64,000 nt of DNA from Agelas oroides (lineage: Eukaryota; Porifera; Demospongiae; Agelasida; Agelasidae), in assembly GCA_949130485.1 (NCBI GenBank), contig OX422195.1, forward strand, positions 2,279,566 to 2,343,565, given 5' to 3'. The notes under the pieces are model-generated. The model was not told the DNA's origin. It made no database searches and was given only the letters and a program-made list of their open reading frames with translations. The position numbers and the translations under genes were made by a program. This document shows, piece after piece, positions 33,093 to 46,695 of the stretch (the first letter of the stretch is position 1; each line of letters starts with the position of its first letter).

Positions 33093-36000
33093 ATGGAGCT
33101 GTGTGTAGGTTTGCGTGTTATTCGTGGTCCGAACTGGTCGTGGGGGGATCAGGACGGAGGGGAGGGCCACGTTGGGACGGTGGTGGAGGTAGGACAAGGT
33201 GGTGGGTCGGTGGTGGTTCAGTGGGACTGCGGGAACAGGTGCAGGTACCGCTGTGGAGAGGAGGGAAAATATGACCTGATGGTCTTCGACAGTGCACCGA
33301 CTGGTAAGTAAATGGTGTAATTGGCACTATTAGGTAGCCACTCCCCTCTGATTTCTCGTGAGATCTGCAAATTATATTGGCTGGGAATATGTGTTGACAT
33401 AGTGGAACATTGGTGGTATGTAGTGTCAAGCATTTCTTCCTGCAGATGAAGAATGAAAATATCATTCTGCAGCCAATGTCCCAAGAGTTATTAGCTAGCA
33501 TTTTACCTCAATGGTATTTTTGTTCTTGTTGTCTAAAGCTCCATGTCACCAATACACATTGGACAAAGACAAAGTGTACATAAGATTGACAAAAACTTTG
33601 CACCAACTGCTCCCTCTACCTGATAATGCCAAAAAACTCAACTTTTAGTCCCTCTGCTAAAATGAAAATTTACACCCTCTCCAAGGCTCCACCCATAGTC
33701 TCACCACATTGTCAACTCACACACACAAAAAATAAGTGAAAACTTCACACACGTGGACTTGTCATGGGACCACTTCAATTCCGGTCTACAGGGCAAATTC
33801 ACAGTTGACCTCAAAGCAGCAATTGAACTGAAATCAACTAAAACTGAGCCCAGTTTCAGAAAGCTCAACTCATCCCCTACTAAACTACCCATGCTTTTTC
33901 CCACTCACCTCTAGGCCAGGGAGCTATGGCCACAAACCTACTCCCTGGCATTGCCCCTAGAATGGAGCCAAGATACACACATTTCCGCTAGCACAACAAC
34001 AGGCGGACCTACAAGCCTGAAAAGTCAGCTTTCTACAGTACCTTTACCAGATGATACCCATCTCTTCCAGGGTGGCTCTTAGCCTTTCCAGCACACTCAC
34101 AAACATCCAAGCACACTCCAGCAAGCTTTACACACATAAATGGCCAATCATCTCTTCAATTAGCTAGAAAAAGTGCTTTTTTTTAAGTGTTGGAGGATTT
34201 CTTCAAAGTTCTGCACAGCCACATGAAAGTGCTGCCAGACCACTACGAAAGGGCACACACCATATCAAAGGGACACCCCCCCCCCCCTCCTTGTTGATTC
34301 CATTTGCTGCCATGGGAAAATGTAAACAAGCCAATGAATTTCAATAGCGCCAGCAATAGTCACCGGGGCTCGTTAATTATTCCTGACCAAAATCGACCTG
34401 ATTGGTGGTTCAAGGTTTTCCTGCCTTAAAAAATGCACTCTCTTAAAAAGCAAGTAGGGATGGCTCCACCTCAATATCAATCTGCTCTTTTGGTTTACGT
34501 AGGTCTAGTCCACCCCCAGTTGAGGTGCCATGGATGTCTTCTGGAAGGGATAGCTGGAATACTGTGGAAGTGTGTCCGCTGTTTTGAGTACTTTCTCTGC
34601 ACACCCTGCTATGCAGCTGGCAAGCACAGTGTAGAACATTCCTTTCTGAGGATTGACGGTGAAGATTTAACTGAAAGGTTTGGAGAAGCGTAAACATTTA
34701 GCCTAGATGTTTTTTCCCCTAATTCATAAATCTATTCTTAATATGGATTGTCTACTATGACCTGTAATGTACTGTCTGAGCGGAAGTAAAGCCGAGTGCT
34801 AACCCTTGGGCTATCAATTCCATTTTAATTTATAGGTAGAAAGATATGCAATAGGAAGTTGCTTATCTGAACATGCTGGGACCAAGGTGTGTTTGGATGT
34901 TGGATAAGTGAAACTGTATACAAAGCAGAGTACTTGTCAAAAATATCTATGAACTGATGTTCGGATAAGTGACTTCCTACTGTAATAGATCAATTGGAGG
35001 TGATTTTACCACCAAGTTTCATCCATCTATTATAGAACTAGGGTACCTTCTAGGGCCAGGTCTTTGAGAATTGAAGCGAGGGGCATATTCCTGGGAGCAG
35101 AGGTAGTTCGAGGCCATGACTGGAGATGGGGGAACCAGGATGGTAAGTGGTTATGGTTGGAGTCTCTTTCTTGTCATACTGCATCCACTGAAAGTGCCTT
35201 TGGTTCAAGCATCTTTTGTAGTTATGGTGGCCTCAGAAGCACTCTCCAGATCTGCCCTAGCAAGTGTCATTTATGAGTGATATTTGACCCTGATTGGTGG
35301 CTGCTTTCTCTCACCAGGAGGTCTGGGTATGGTTGGCAAGGTGGTTAACGTTCAGGCATGGAAGAAGGAGTCTGCAGTAAGTGGTTGGATGTCTCTAAAT
35401 CTGTACTCTATTTGTATGGAGATACATACAGCTCATATAACCTCAGATCTAGGCTTTCTGTTCAGACTTTTGTCGTGTAGAAGTTCCCCAAAGCTGCTAC
35501 ACAAAATCGGGAACGAAAAGCCTGGGTTTGAGGCTAGCTGTAACAGCATATGCACAAAATTGTGGCCTGTTGCATGTGCTGCCCTGATAGTGTCTGTGGT
35601 TAAGTGAGTGTATGTGTACAGCCACACTACAAAGATGGTATATACAAATAGATAATATATACAAAACCATTGTTCGCAATGCTCAAGGACAACAAATTAG
35701 TAGATACATAGCTCTTTGTTTTGTTTTTTGTTGTATGAAGTGGTGTCCAAACTGTCTGGAAGTAAAGCATTTTGTCTGCTTGTTCTGTTTTGTTGTCCAT
35801 ACAAACCTGCAGAGAAGTGTGGCAAGTGTTGAGTGGATTGGCATCCCTAAGAAGAACCAGTACAGAGTGGGCCACATGGGAAAGGTACACATGCTGGTCT
35901 CTATACACTACCAATCATTTGTGGCAATTCTATTTTTGTTCCCTGTGTCTCTTTGCTAAGTGCTTGTGTGGCTTAGCTCTGAGTTTACCTGTAGTGTAGG

Positions 36001-39000
36001 TGCCACATGGCAGCTAGTTTCCAGTGAGGTGCTATATGTGTGCTTGTGTGGCTTAGCTCTGAGTTTACCTGTGCTTGTGCCTATTTTGATCCCATTCTGA
36101 CTCTCTTTAGGTTGATCTGAAGTGTACCAAGCCAGGAAGTTGGGGCTACTACTTCCCAGAGCACCTTCCTGTCCTTGGTGAGAGTTAGCCCTATGCATCA
36201 CTTGTATTGTCCATGGTTTCAGTTAGCTACATATCTTTGGTAAGTGTTGCTTATCTATTTATGATGTTAGGTAAACGGACAGGTCTGGTTCATGTACCTA
36301 CTGCATATTGCCAGTGTCAACTCTTGATATAACCTCTTTCCCAGGCCTCCCCCGTTTTTTTTGTTGTTGTTTTGTGTTCAATATAATACACGGAAGCAAA
36401 AGAGCAGCAAAAACAGGGAAGGCCTGGGTAAACTTACATGTGAGGTGGATGTGAGGTGGTCGTAGGAGGGGAGCGGTCCACATTGGAATAACGTCTAGAC
36501 TTTATTATCAAGCGCTCCAATGCTAGACAAGACCCCAGATGCTCTCGAGACCAAGAGTACTCGACTTCACCAGTAAGAAACTCGCTCTCAAGTTTATTGC
36601 ACACAAATGTGTGGTTGGGCACTGCCCCCTTATGTCCACCTCGCGTTCTCCTCGCGTCCACATCACTCGGGATACACTGCATTCAGAACCACAAGGGTGA
36701 TTGGTGTCATTGCTCTGTGTATCTCCCTCTTTAGCTGGTCTGTCAAGCTAGACCTCTTGTGTGCATGCCAGAGAGTGTCCAGCCTTAGACCAGTAGTCCT
36801 AATGTCAGTGACAGTAAACAGTATCAGGCCCATAGGAAGCAATATTTAGTTGGTCAGGCGATAAACTGTTGCCACTAGGGGGGTCTGGGGGCATGCTCCC
36901 CCAGGAAAATTTTTGATTTCAGACATTCTAAGATCGCTTCTGGTGCAATGTTGGGGAGAAAGAGCAAGAGTTGCCTAACCTGGTGCCAAACATAGAAATG
37001 TGCTCGAAGCCTTAACATTTGCGCATTCAGTGACTCCACTTCACAAGAACTTTTTCTCAGCCTCACAGCGCATACAAAGGTAGCAGAATGCAGCGTCGGT
37101 TTTGACATCATAGCGGAGCCAGCTGAAAGTGTCACACCATTCAGCCCGGAAACTCCTCTCCTCGCCGTTTGTACCAAACTGTCGCTTTGGAAAGTTGAAA
37201 CGCTTTAGAACTGGGACTCGGCCATGTTGCGCGCGTATGGACGTCGCGGCTGTTACATGTGGAGTTGTAAACATGTGGGTGTGGCTGAAGTCATTGCAGC
37301 TGTGCTGCAGCACTTCAGCCACACCCATGTTTTGTGTTACACAGAGCGCTGAGATTGGTCCGGCGGCCGCCGGACCTGCCGGACCTGCTCCTACGGCCCT
37401 GAGTATACATAGCATGAGGAGCACTAGCTCCTATCTCATATTCTCTTTCTCTCACATCCAAATCCAAATATTCACAAGTCCTTTTGGTGTATTGTGACAC
37501 CTGTACATGCCGTAAAGTGGCACACATGTGTATGCATTAAGATGCACAGCTTACTTGACTGCTGGACTTTGGATCACCCTGACCTTGTGATATATCCACT
37601 TCCCATGTTTGTCATTGCAGGTGCCCCCTATGAGCCTCCGAGGGAGGGAGAGTTTGCAGCTGGTGACACAGTCAAAGTTGAGCTGGACCCTGATGTGTGG
37701 AAGCTGATGCAGAATGGTCATGGAGGTTGGAATGATCTCATGGGCATGGTGAGGCTGTCAATGTGTAGGAATCTGGTTGTTGTTTGTATAAATTCCTGGT
37801 GACCTGGGTGAAAACCTTACAACAGGGTTGTCCATTGAACTGAAACTATACTGTAGGTCGTAATCTGTCCAGAACCCAAGCCAGAACTAGAAATGCAGTT
37901 AATAGCTAATTAGCAGGGCGTATGTTTGAGATTAGCCTCAAGCTATTCATGTGTCCTATAACTCTGGATGGCATGTTGGTGGAGTTATAACTTTGTGCAT
38001 GCACGGTCACACACATAAAACTGTCTGTGTCCACATGAACTGTACCCTTAAATTTTTCCAAGACCAGTAAAATATCAGTACTAGCTGAACACAACATAAA
38101 CTGTAGACTAAGCTATGTACATGTATATACCAATACTGTTACAACAGGTGGTAAGTTTACCACAGTACAGGTTTCCTCAAAGGTTGAGAGAGAGGGGCAT
38201 GCCTTCAAATTCCTCTGGATGGCATGTTGGTATATGCTAGAGTAGCCCCCAAAAAGTTCTTCTGATGGAAGCTTTATCCCTAAAAGAAACCCAAAAATGG
38301 GTGAACATGAATTTACATTATTGTACTTCCCAGTTCATTGGAGTGATAGGGAAAGTGCACTACATTGATGATGATGGAGACCTGCTGGTCAACTTCCCGA
38401 GCAATGCCATGTTCCACATCAACCCAGCAGCTGTTACCAAGGTGAAGAGGAATACACTGCTGTAGATTCTAGCCAATGGCTGTTTGATTGTAAGTGGTAC
38501 TTGGTAGCAATGGAGAGTCTGATGACTTATGTAGTTAATAATTTTCCTCAGGCTGTTATAATGGCACAACTCTTGATGCTTCAAATGTGCATTTACTGAG
38601 TAATTTGCTGTATTTTCTCAAGCAGACACCTCCTTCAAATAGTAGCCGCACAATCAGAAGCAAGGATTGAAATAAATGCCATGATAGATGCTGCACTTAA
38701 ATAGTACGTAGCCGCACAATCAGAAGCAAGGAATTAAATAATTGCTGCACAACATGGGACAGTAAAACAAATAGTAGCCATGATGTCTGCATGATTGAGA
38801 AAGTATGGTATACCCTTGTACCCAGCCTAACAGTGAATGTTTCTCAGCAGCCACACAGATGCATGCATATGTATGTTGTACATCTAAGTATGCACATATT
38901 GTTCCTTGTAACCTGGTATAGATCTTAATACCTTGACACCCACTAGAATTGTAAAAGCATTGTGTGGTCCCCCACAGAACCCAGAATCTTAGTGTGGTTG

Positions 39001-40270
39001 TGTGGTCAACAATTCAAACTCTGAGAGCTTGAGGTACAGGTTAACAGACTGATCTTGCTAACTGTTGTCGTATTTTTTCTACAGGTGGATGTGCCAATGT
39101 TTAGAGCAGGTGATGTGGTGTCTATCATGGAGGACCGTGCTGAAGTCAGCAAGCTGCAAAAGGGACATGGAGAATGGAATGAAGAGATGACACCCGTAAG
39201 AATCAACTTGCAGATATTAGTTTCACAAGGAATGTTTATTGCAATGTTGACCTTTAGCTATGTATGTCATGCTGCAGAAATTGAACCTAACATACAAGTA
39301 CTTTAATACATGAAGTTGTCAGTAATCTAGAAGAAGACTGGAGAGTTGTCGTATTTATACCACCACATGCAGTCACTTGGCCAACTTGGACGAGTGGTAA
39401 GGGTGGTTCCCAATGCAGCACAGGACGTGCAGGTCTCAGTGGCTGGGAGAAGGTGGACCTTCAACTCTGCCTGCCTGAAGCCTGCTCCTGGGGAGAATCC
39501 TGCCTCCTCAGACCTTGATAAAAGTGGGTGATACTCACAGCATAGAGAGTAGAGTGACTACTATCTATGCTCACAGATAGTGTTGCTCCTTTGCCTTTCT
39601 TCTGGAAACTGAGTAATCCCATACAGTGGAACTTAATGTCATACACATAGGCTCATTACTATGTAGCACTACATAGCATAATAATTTGTAAAGAACGTTT
39701 TAGCTCAAGAGCCTTCATCAGCTGTTAGGCTGAGACAACGGCTAAACAGCTGATAAAGGCTCTCAAGAAAGTTTCTCCATGCTATGTCTAGTCTTGTTCC
39801 TGATATAGAATGTACTTATCTAATGTAGATGCACCCTTGGGGCCAAAAAAACGATGTCCTGATTAGCAAGGTGTCCTCATTTCAAGTGTATACCTTTCTT
39901 GTACACTCCAGATGAAGACCGTGTGAACCCTGACCTTCACAGCCAACTGCAGTTACTGTTGCAGACAATGAGTCCAGAGATCGTTCCCATGGCAACCATT
40001 GCTGGGGATGCCTCTATACTCAGGGAGTACCTGACAAAGCACCCACATGAGGTAGCTACATATGCACGTTGTGCCATTCTGCTAATACTGCCTATTAGCC
40101 TCAATCCCAGGCCTTCCCTGGGTCCAGTTTTTGGTCACTTCCAACATTGTTTTTGCATACTGAAAACGATCAACAACACCAGGGAAAGCCTGGGAGTGAG
40201 GCTAGTTTTACGGCTTCAAAATCTTTCTGTACAATATGATGTTGCAAACTCCATGGTTAGGATACCCAGC

Positions 40271-40336
<66 letters not shown>

Positions 40337-43300
40337 TACTGATTAATACTTATGATGTAATTATCTATCTTCTCTAGGTAAATACACTCTTTCAAGGGAA
40401 GTCTGCACTGCACATTGCAATATTAGAAGGATATACACACATTTTGCAAATCCTGCTGGAGTATGGGCCCAAGTTGGAAATAAAGGTAAGGGTTCTGTTG
40501 ACCAAGTTGGTTGGACTCCTTGATCGTGTAACTGACACTCTACTGTCTACAGTGAGAGAATGGTATACATATACTGTGCCAAATTTGTTTCTTACAGGAT
40601 GAGGATGAAGACGCTCCACTTCATATTTGCGCAAACTTGTAAGTTGGATTCAGATCACTCAATCTAGCAAAGGTGTATGATATCATCATCATAAATATTC
40701 TCTTAACCCATCAAGTGTAACACTGCATGTTGTGATATTCATCTGTATACCTCCTGTGAATGGATCATTGTTCTGCAGTGACCAAGATGATGCTGCAAAG
40801 CTCCTCCTTGATGCCGGTGCTGATCCAAACTACAAGAATGCACTTGGCATCTGTCCCCTGGCACTATGTACTGCAGTAGGAAGCTACAGAGTGTTAAGGC
40901 TGTTGGCTAAGCACCCTAAAATTAACTTGCACAATCAGGTACATGAGATATATATAACTGTAGTTTTAAACTCCAGTGATCCCGACAAGTTCATGTTATT
41001 CTGATTCAGCAATCTACTTTGACAGAGAGCATGTAGAAACTATAATCAGCCCTCCAAATATCTATGTGATTGCAGTTGCTGCAGTGTGATATTAATACTG
41101 TCAAGTCCACTATACTCCCTATCATTCTGCTCATTCACTGCATGCAGGCCTGGTATTGACCGAAATGTGTCCTGAGCAATGGGTGACTTTCCATACATCT
41201 AGGCCTGCCTTTTTTATTCAGGGAGATGTGGTTCCTTGATTGTTCATGCACCTTCTATAATATCCCAACAGCAGAAATAGCTACATACATGTGTCACAGG
41301 AGTGTGATAGCATTTACCTTCTCTTCCTCACCAGGATATTGATGGTAGCACACCTCTACATGCTGCAGTAATTGCACACAGGAATGAGGCAGTCACTATC
41401 TTGCTGGATGCTGGCGCTGACCCTGCACGGTGTAACAATGATTTTTTCACACCCATCCTCGAGGCAGCAAAAAATGGATTCTATGCGTAAGTTTTTTTGT
41501 TTTGTTTTCTCACTGGATCTATATATGTCATGTTGGAAAGACATGTTAGTGTTGAAACTGCTTGATACATGATTCGCATCTAAGTACATGGGAGCTGATG
41601 AAGAAGTCCACGGACGTAGCTACATTCATACAATCAAACATAATTCTGCTAGTGAGTAGGCCTGTGTACAATATGCTTTGTTTTTTCTGGCCCATTGTAT
41701 TATTCTCTTATGCTCAAGGATATAGCCCATTATGCTTTCAGGAAGTACCTATTATGCTCAAAAATTCATCCATTATGCTCCGTATTATACGGTAGTATAG
41801 TTGTGTGTGTTAAAAAGTTGTTAGTGTAAAATGAAAATACTTTCTCTGCTGCGGTAGAAGATGGTTGACAGAGCAAAGATAGTTTGCAGGGTTAGCCCAG
41901 CTAGGGATGTCACTTTTTTGTGGAATCTACACCACTCACACACTGGCATTTTGTGGTGGTACACCATAACTAGAAGCTACACAGTATGCCAGCTCCACTG
42001 TCTATTATAGTGCAGCTATGTCCCTAATATTCCCATATTATGCCAGCATAATTCAACTGTCCTTATTATGCTCAAAATTATGAGTATAATGTACACAGCG
42101 TTACTAGTGAGTTCTTGATCGAAAGCTCCATATGAGAAGATGTGCAGTTGGGAAAGCATGCATATGGCTTAATTATGCCACAGTAGGCTGTTGCCATCCT
42201 GATATTATTTTGTATGCACTTTTGCCTTTAAAATGATTACATTGGTATCTTAAAGTGGATCATGGATCTGGTACTTGCATGGGCCAAGGAAATTATAGTG
42301 CCATAGAGTTATAGTACAGGGTCATGCTATGTTTGTGTGGACAAGGATTGTTAGGTCATATATGCTACATTCCTTTCCTCCAGAGGGATGGAGCAGTTTA
42401 TGGCTCGTTTTCCAGAGCATGTGAATATGGTGAAGGTGGATGATGAGCACACTGCACTGCACATTGCGGCAGCCAATGACCACTTGGACATAGTCCGACT
42501 ACTTGCTTCTATGGTATGTAACATATCTATAGAGACAGTCAATGTTGCACAACTGTTGTATGTAACTGTGCTCCACTGACTCCACATCAGTCACCTATGT
42601 GTAACAACTAGTAATCTATTACTATCTCCATTTCAGACCACTTGCAACCTGAATGCGAAAAACCATCTGAAGCAGTTGACTCCATTGCGCTTCGCTGTTG
42701 AACGAGAATATTCTAGAATTGTGGAGGTCCTGGTGGGGTATGGGGCTGATGTGAACACGACATGTTCTGATGGCCATACACCACTACATGTTGTGACAAC
42801 AAACAAGGATATGAAGAAGCCAACATCCCAGACACAACAGCTGCAGAGAGTAAATATTCTACCAGGAACAGTGCTTGTATAGATGCATGTGGACACATAA
42901 GTTGGGAGAAATGAAAAGGAAGTGCTTGTGTCTGTGTGACTGACATGCATGTAAAACATGCTATCCGCAAAAACAAACTGGCAGTAAATGCATGTTTAAT
43001 GGTATGAGGTGAAATAAGTGAATATATGTATTGACATCAGGCAATCAGCACACTGGCAAGATAATTGGCTATTTGCTGTTTCACAGTAGCTATATGCTCT
43101 CTCAATCATGTTAGGTCAATGATCAGCTGGTGGCTCTCAATGATGGAAAGCCAGTAGAGCCCTATGTAACTGTGGCAGCTTTCCTGGTACAAGAAGGTGC
43201 TGATATGCACATCAAGAGCAGTAGAGGTGTCAGCCCCTTGCAAGTCTGTCCTCCCGATATTGCAGCATTGATTACCAAGTTTGCTAGTGAACACCCGTAA

Positions 43301-44883
43301 GTTGTCGATCCATGTAAGTGGCATCTTGTAATCTTCACATGAGATCTGATTCAATAAACTATTCAGTAAAGATCCTTGTGGATCCTTAGTGGTTAACTGC
43401 TACGTCACAATCAGACAATCATTTGAGCTGTTTTGCCGTAGCAAATTTACAGTTGCAAACATTTCAACCTGAGGACCTTCATCAGTGGTCTAAGGAAGGT
43501 TTGCAAACATTTACTGTAAATTCTCTACAATAAAGCAGCTCAAATAATCCACTACATGTATTGTGTGAGATTGATGGACTTGTTGGATCTCATTCTCCTA
43601 TAGACATCCAGTATTTGCTGGTACACTACGTTCTTCCTCCCCACATTCTCTTTCAAAGACACCTCAGCTGCCAACTGTAAGATCCACATTACAGCATAAT
43701 AATTATTATATAACTGCATTTGGTAACTATTGTAGTTGGTCAACAATGTATATACCTCTTATGGTGAACTCTATCAATTCCAAAGCCAACCAACAGTGAT
43801 GTGTTACAGAGACAACTAGGAAGTGGAGGTACAACAGTTGTGGAGAACAGTGAGCCTCCCAAACTGCCACAGGGGGGAGACAAACAAACAACACCTCAAC
43901 CAGCAGCAGAAGTGCAGTCACATGACGTCTCAAGCCCACAGCTGCCCACTAGTAGCACTGATGGACATGTAAACACTGCTGTCACAGCTAACACCCAAAC
44001 ACCCGGTGGTGCCAAGCTATTGGATATTGACAATGGTGCTGCTACCGGTGCTGAACAAGGTTTGTGTCTTGTAGCTAGTCTGAGTAAGCCAACACATGCA
44101 TCTACGTTTAATACCGTCATTTTACCCTTTTATTACAATTATTTATATACTGAATACAGCTGATGGCATGGAAAATCGTGAGCTCTGTGTACTTTGTGAA
44201 AGTCCTGCTGATGTCAAGTTTGAACCATGTGGGCACATGACCATGTGCAGTGATTGTGCTGACAGAGCAAAGAGATGCCCTGTTTGCAAGGTACAGGCTC
44301 CATGAGATTAACTACATTGAAACTGTGGTGCTTGGATCTGAGTGCTATTAGCATGCTGGCAAGGGGTAGTCGCTTATATCTCTCTGGTCTTGAACCCAGA
44401 CCTCCCTCAAGACTCCCCCCCCCCCCCCCCCAAAAAGGAGGAGGGATCTGGGCTCAAAACTAATGTGCATCTCTCCTGTAATGATGGTATCAATGAGAGC
44501 TGATTATATAGCTACAAAGGACCAAGATGAAATACGAATCAGTGGATGAACCAAAGAAGGTGGGGCTACCCATCAATTCTTTTGAACTACTGTAATTCAA
44601 GCGATCAAAAGCTTTGTAAGGAATGATGAAGGATCAAGGGTGGTTTTTACCAATCAAGTTCAGTCACAAGCGTGACTACCCCTGGGCTGGGGAATGCAGC
44701 CTTGTTCCCAGGCCATTAGCTACATGACTTTGTTGTATCACAACTGTGTGACAACACAGCTAGCTAGGCATCTATTATCTAACAGTGCATTTTGTCTGTG
44801 AGCTTTGTGACAGCACTGTTTACCGCATGCTGTGTTCTTTCATTATACAGAGCCATGTGGAATCCAAGTTGAAAAGCAGTTAG
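33093..44883 (+). CDS. mib-like: Mind bomb-like E3 ubiquitin ligase B, one RING finger, 22 coding exons
   Basis: Exons: 33093-33303, 34503-34689, 35042-35142, 35318-35376, 35813-35884, 36111-36177, 37621-37748, 38334-38441, 39085-39195, 39373-39523, 39912-40051, 40378-40485, 40598-40638, 40779-40938, 41335-41486, 42384-42513, 42637-42849, 43115-43296, 43604-43676, 43810-44059, 44160-44290, 44851-44883. Phases match; 935 residues plus stop. The exon pattern follows gene A up to exon 19. Domains: MIB/HERC2 about 1-70; ZZ about 75-120 (CHGC, CVRC, CTPC, His pair); MIB/HERC2 about 134-232; Mib repeats about 233-311 and 312-398; ankyrin repeats about 405-775; a Pro/Thr/Ser-rich linker about 798-881; one RING about 890-925 (CVLC, CGH, CSDC, CPVC). 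A ten-residue tail ([10 protein letters not shown]) then ends the protein; the second RING of gene A is absent. Exon 8 has a weak GTGAAG donor shared with C and D. The ligase role is inferred from the domains. Confidence 0.94.
37041..37240 (-). pseudogene. TTF-type zinc-finger remnant of a hAT-related transposon
   Basis: The minus-strand frame reads [10 protein letters not shown], then [11 protein letters not shown], then [11 protein letters not shown]. This is the TTF-type finger that opens many hAT-derived proteins (the ZMYM and 52-kDa-repressor-like families). The frame ends soon after the finger and no catalytic domain follows, so it is a fragment. It lies in the 1.4-kb intron 6 of MIB-like B; the same intron is only about 200 bases in C and D, so the insertion is specific to B. 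Flanking GGGGGTCTGGGGGCATGCTC at about 36,879 looks like part of the same element. Confidence 0.7.
40273..40336. repeat. (GT)n microsatellite
   Basis: About 32 uninterrupted GT units in intron 11 of MIB-like B, some 40 bases upstream of exon 12. Confidence 0.95.
43421..43545. mobile_element. 125-bp MITE in intron 18 of MIB-like B
   Basis: ATTTGAGCTG at the left and CAGCTCAAAT at the right are inverted, and AAATTTACAGT/ACTGTAAATT lie inside them. An orthologous copy is in intron 18 of MIB-like C at 56,454-56,576. It therefore predates that duplication. Confidence 0.75.
44415..44431. repeat. C homopolymer, 17 bases
   Basis: An uninterrupted C run in the last intron of MIB-like B; it is absent from the matching, shorter intron of C. 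Confidence 0.9.
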
Positions 44884-46618
44884 AGAAACTAAAATAGTGC
44901 AATATGGCTATGCAGTTGTTTCTAGTGTACAAGAGCGCATGATGACATCATTTTTATTGCGGAGGGAGGAGGAATGACGTCATCATGCGCTCTTGAGTCA
45001 CATCTTTGTCACTTATTATGTCACAAACCAATACCAGTACCGAGGAGCTTTGTGATTCTTTGAGTGCGGGCGTATGGCACGCCACACATAACAAAATTAT
45101 GAAGTTGACTTCAACTTACCAAGTCGTTATATTGTGACTTGCCAAGTACGTCGTCTTTACGTCATGTAATGTTGTAATGTTGGTGCGTTAAAGTCATGTA
45201 ATAATGTTGGTGGGTTAAAGACCGTTCAGTGCACCACAATCGTCAGCAGTGGCTTGTAGCTGGATGGTTAGGGCCAGGGCCAGGGAATGGGGTTCTTCTC
45301 TTCTCTTTTTTTTTCTTTTTTTTCTGTGGTCCTTCCCTTCTTTTCTTTTTTTTTTTCTGTGTTCGAGCAAAGTAACCGCACCCCAAGATACTCACGGAAG
45401 GTTAGTGCTGCAGGTTTACCTTGGCTCGAACACTTTAGAGTTCAGTGCTATACGTAGGTGAAATCTTTGTTAGTATGCTTTAGGGAAGATTCTATTGAGC
45501 TACAAGACCTGGATTTTGTGCTGCAAATCTACTTGAAGTAGGAAACCTTAGAGTTCAGAGTTTGTGGCTTCTTAAAAAGCTTTACCCTCAAGGGAGGAGT
45601 CAGTCAATCGTGAATAGCTGAGCACGCCTTCACCTGCTTTATACTCGCGCGCGTTACGAGCATAATATTAGCCCAAAGTGTGGTAGCGCGCTCAATACGA
45701 TTTTATACGTAGGTATATTGAACGTGTTACGTCACGTAAGCGGAACAATCGCTTCGGGAGTCGCTGTGAGGGGTGACAGTGGTGTAGCTGGTGAAGGGAG
45801 AGTTTTTGGTATACCAAAGTTTCATTCCTGGGGTAAGTGCACCATGCCATTAACGAATATCAACTCAGACTGGATGTCCAACGCTTCCTCTGGCTTGTGT
45901 ATTATATTGTTATTTATATTATATTATACGACGCACCCAAGATGCTTATAAGAGGTAATGTTTGCTGGTAGGCCACTGCTACTTAGCTACAAGACCTGAA
46001 GTAGGTTTTAGAGATCAGGATTTTTTGCTGCAAATTTTCCTGAAGTTGAAAGCCTTAGAGTTCAGAGTTTTGTGGTTTCTTTAAGGGAGGAGCCAGACAT
46101 CAGTTTATCAATTGTGAATAGCGAGGTACGCCTTCACCTCCTTTATAGTCGCGCATTACGCGCGCGTAATATCAGCCCGAAGCGTGGTAGGCTTTGGTAG
46201 CGCGCTCAATACACGCAATGATTTTATACGTAGTATATTGAATGTGTGACGTCACGTAAGCGCTTCGGGCGCGGGAGTCGCTGTGAGGGGTGACAGTGGT
46301 GTAGCTGGTGAAGGGAGAGTTGTTGGTCTACCAAAGTTTCATTCATGGGTAAGTGCACCATGCCATTAACGAATATCAACTCAGATTGGATGTTCAACGC
46401 TTCCTCTGGCCTGTGTATTATATTGGGTTAGTTTATATTAATTATTTACGCGGGTCCTTTAAGTTCCATCTTGGGGTGTTATTATGCGGGTCCTTTAAGT
46501 TGCATCTTGGGGTGTAAAAAAATACCATGACGTAAAGATGACGTACTTGGCAAGTCGCAGACTTGGACCACAGGCTGTGTTTACATTTTGGGGGGTTCCC
46601 CGTATGTGCCGATCGGCA
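44884..46618. repeat. Spacer between MIB-like B and C with a tandem duplication of about 430 bp
   Basis: A unit at about 45,508-45,932 recurs at about 46,014-46,430. Shared landmarks are TTAGAGTTCAGAGTTT, a CGCGCGTTACG block, GCTCAATACGATTTTATACG or a close variant, and GGTGACAGTGGTGTAGCTGG. Both copies hold ACGTCACGTAAGCG, which is CRE-like (TGACGTCA-type). A hairpin of 17-base arms (CAAGAGCGCATGATGAC and inverse) lies at 44,932-44,995. A 35-base TTACGCGGGTCCTTTAAGTT repeat occurs twice near 46,447-46,515. No gene is recognised. Confidence 0.7.
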
Positions 46619-46695
46619 TTTCAGGGGTGGGGCCGTGGGAGTTCCCCGCGGGCCGTGCTGACTGTGCATGCATCAGTGTCAACAGCCGAACAGGT
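46619..46695 (+). promoter_or_regulatory. Conserved leader/promoter element of MIB-like C
   Basis: It carries the same TTCAGGGGTGGGGCCGTGGG block and ACTGTGCATGCATC as B and D, ending at the start codon. Upstream, TTTGGGGGGTTCCCCGTATG is shared with D only. Confidence 0.6.

Noticed and set aside
33118-33501. Antisense reading frames over the first exons of the MIB-like genes
   Set aside because: Pro/His-rich mirror frames caused by the GC-rich MIB/HERC2 exon; they recur opposite all four copies and match no domain.
45718-45951. Small gene in the B-C spacer
   Set aside because: The frame lies in one copy of the tandem duplication and is not kept open in the second copy at 46,300.
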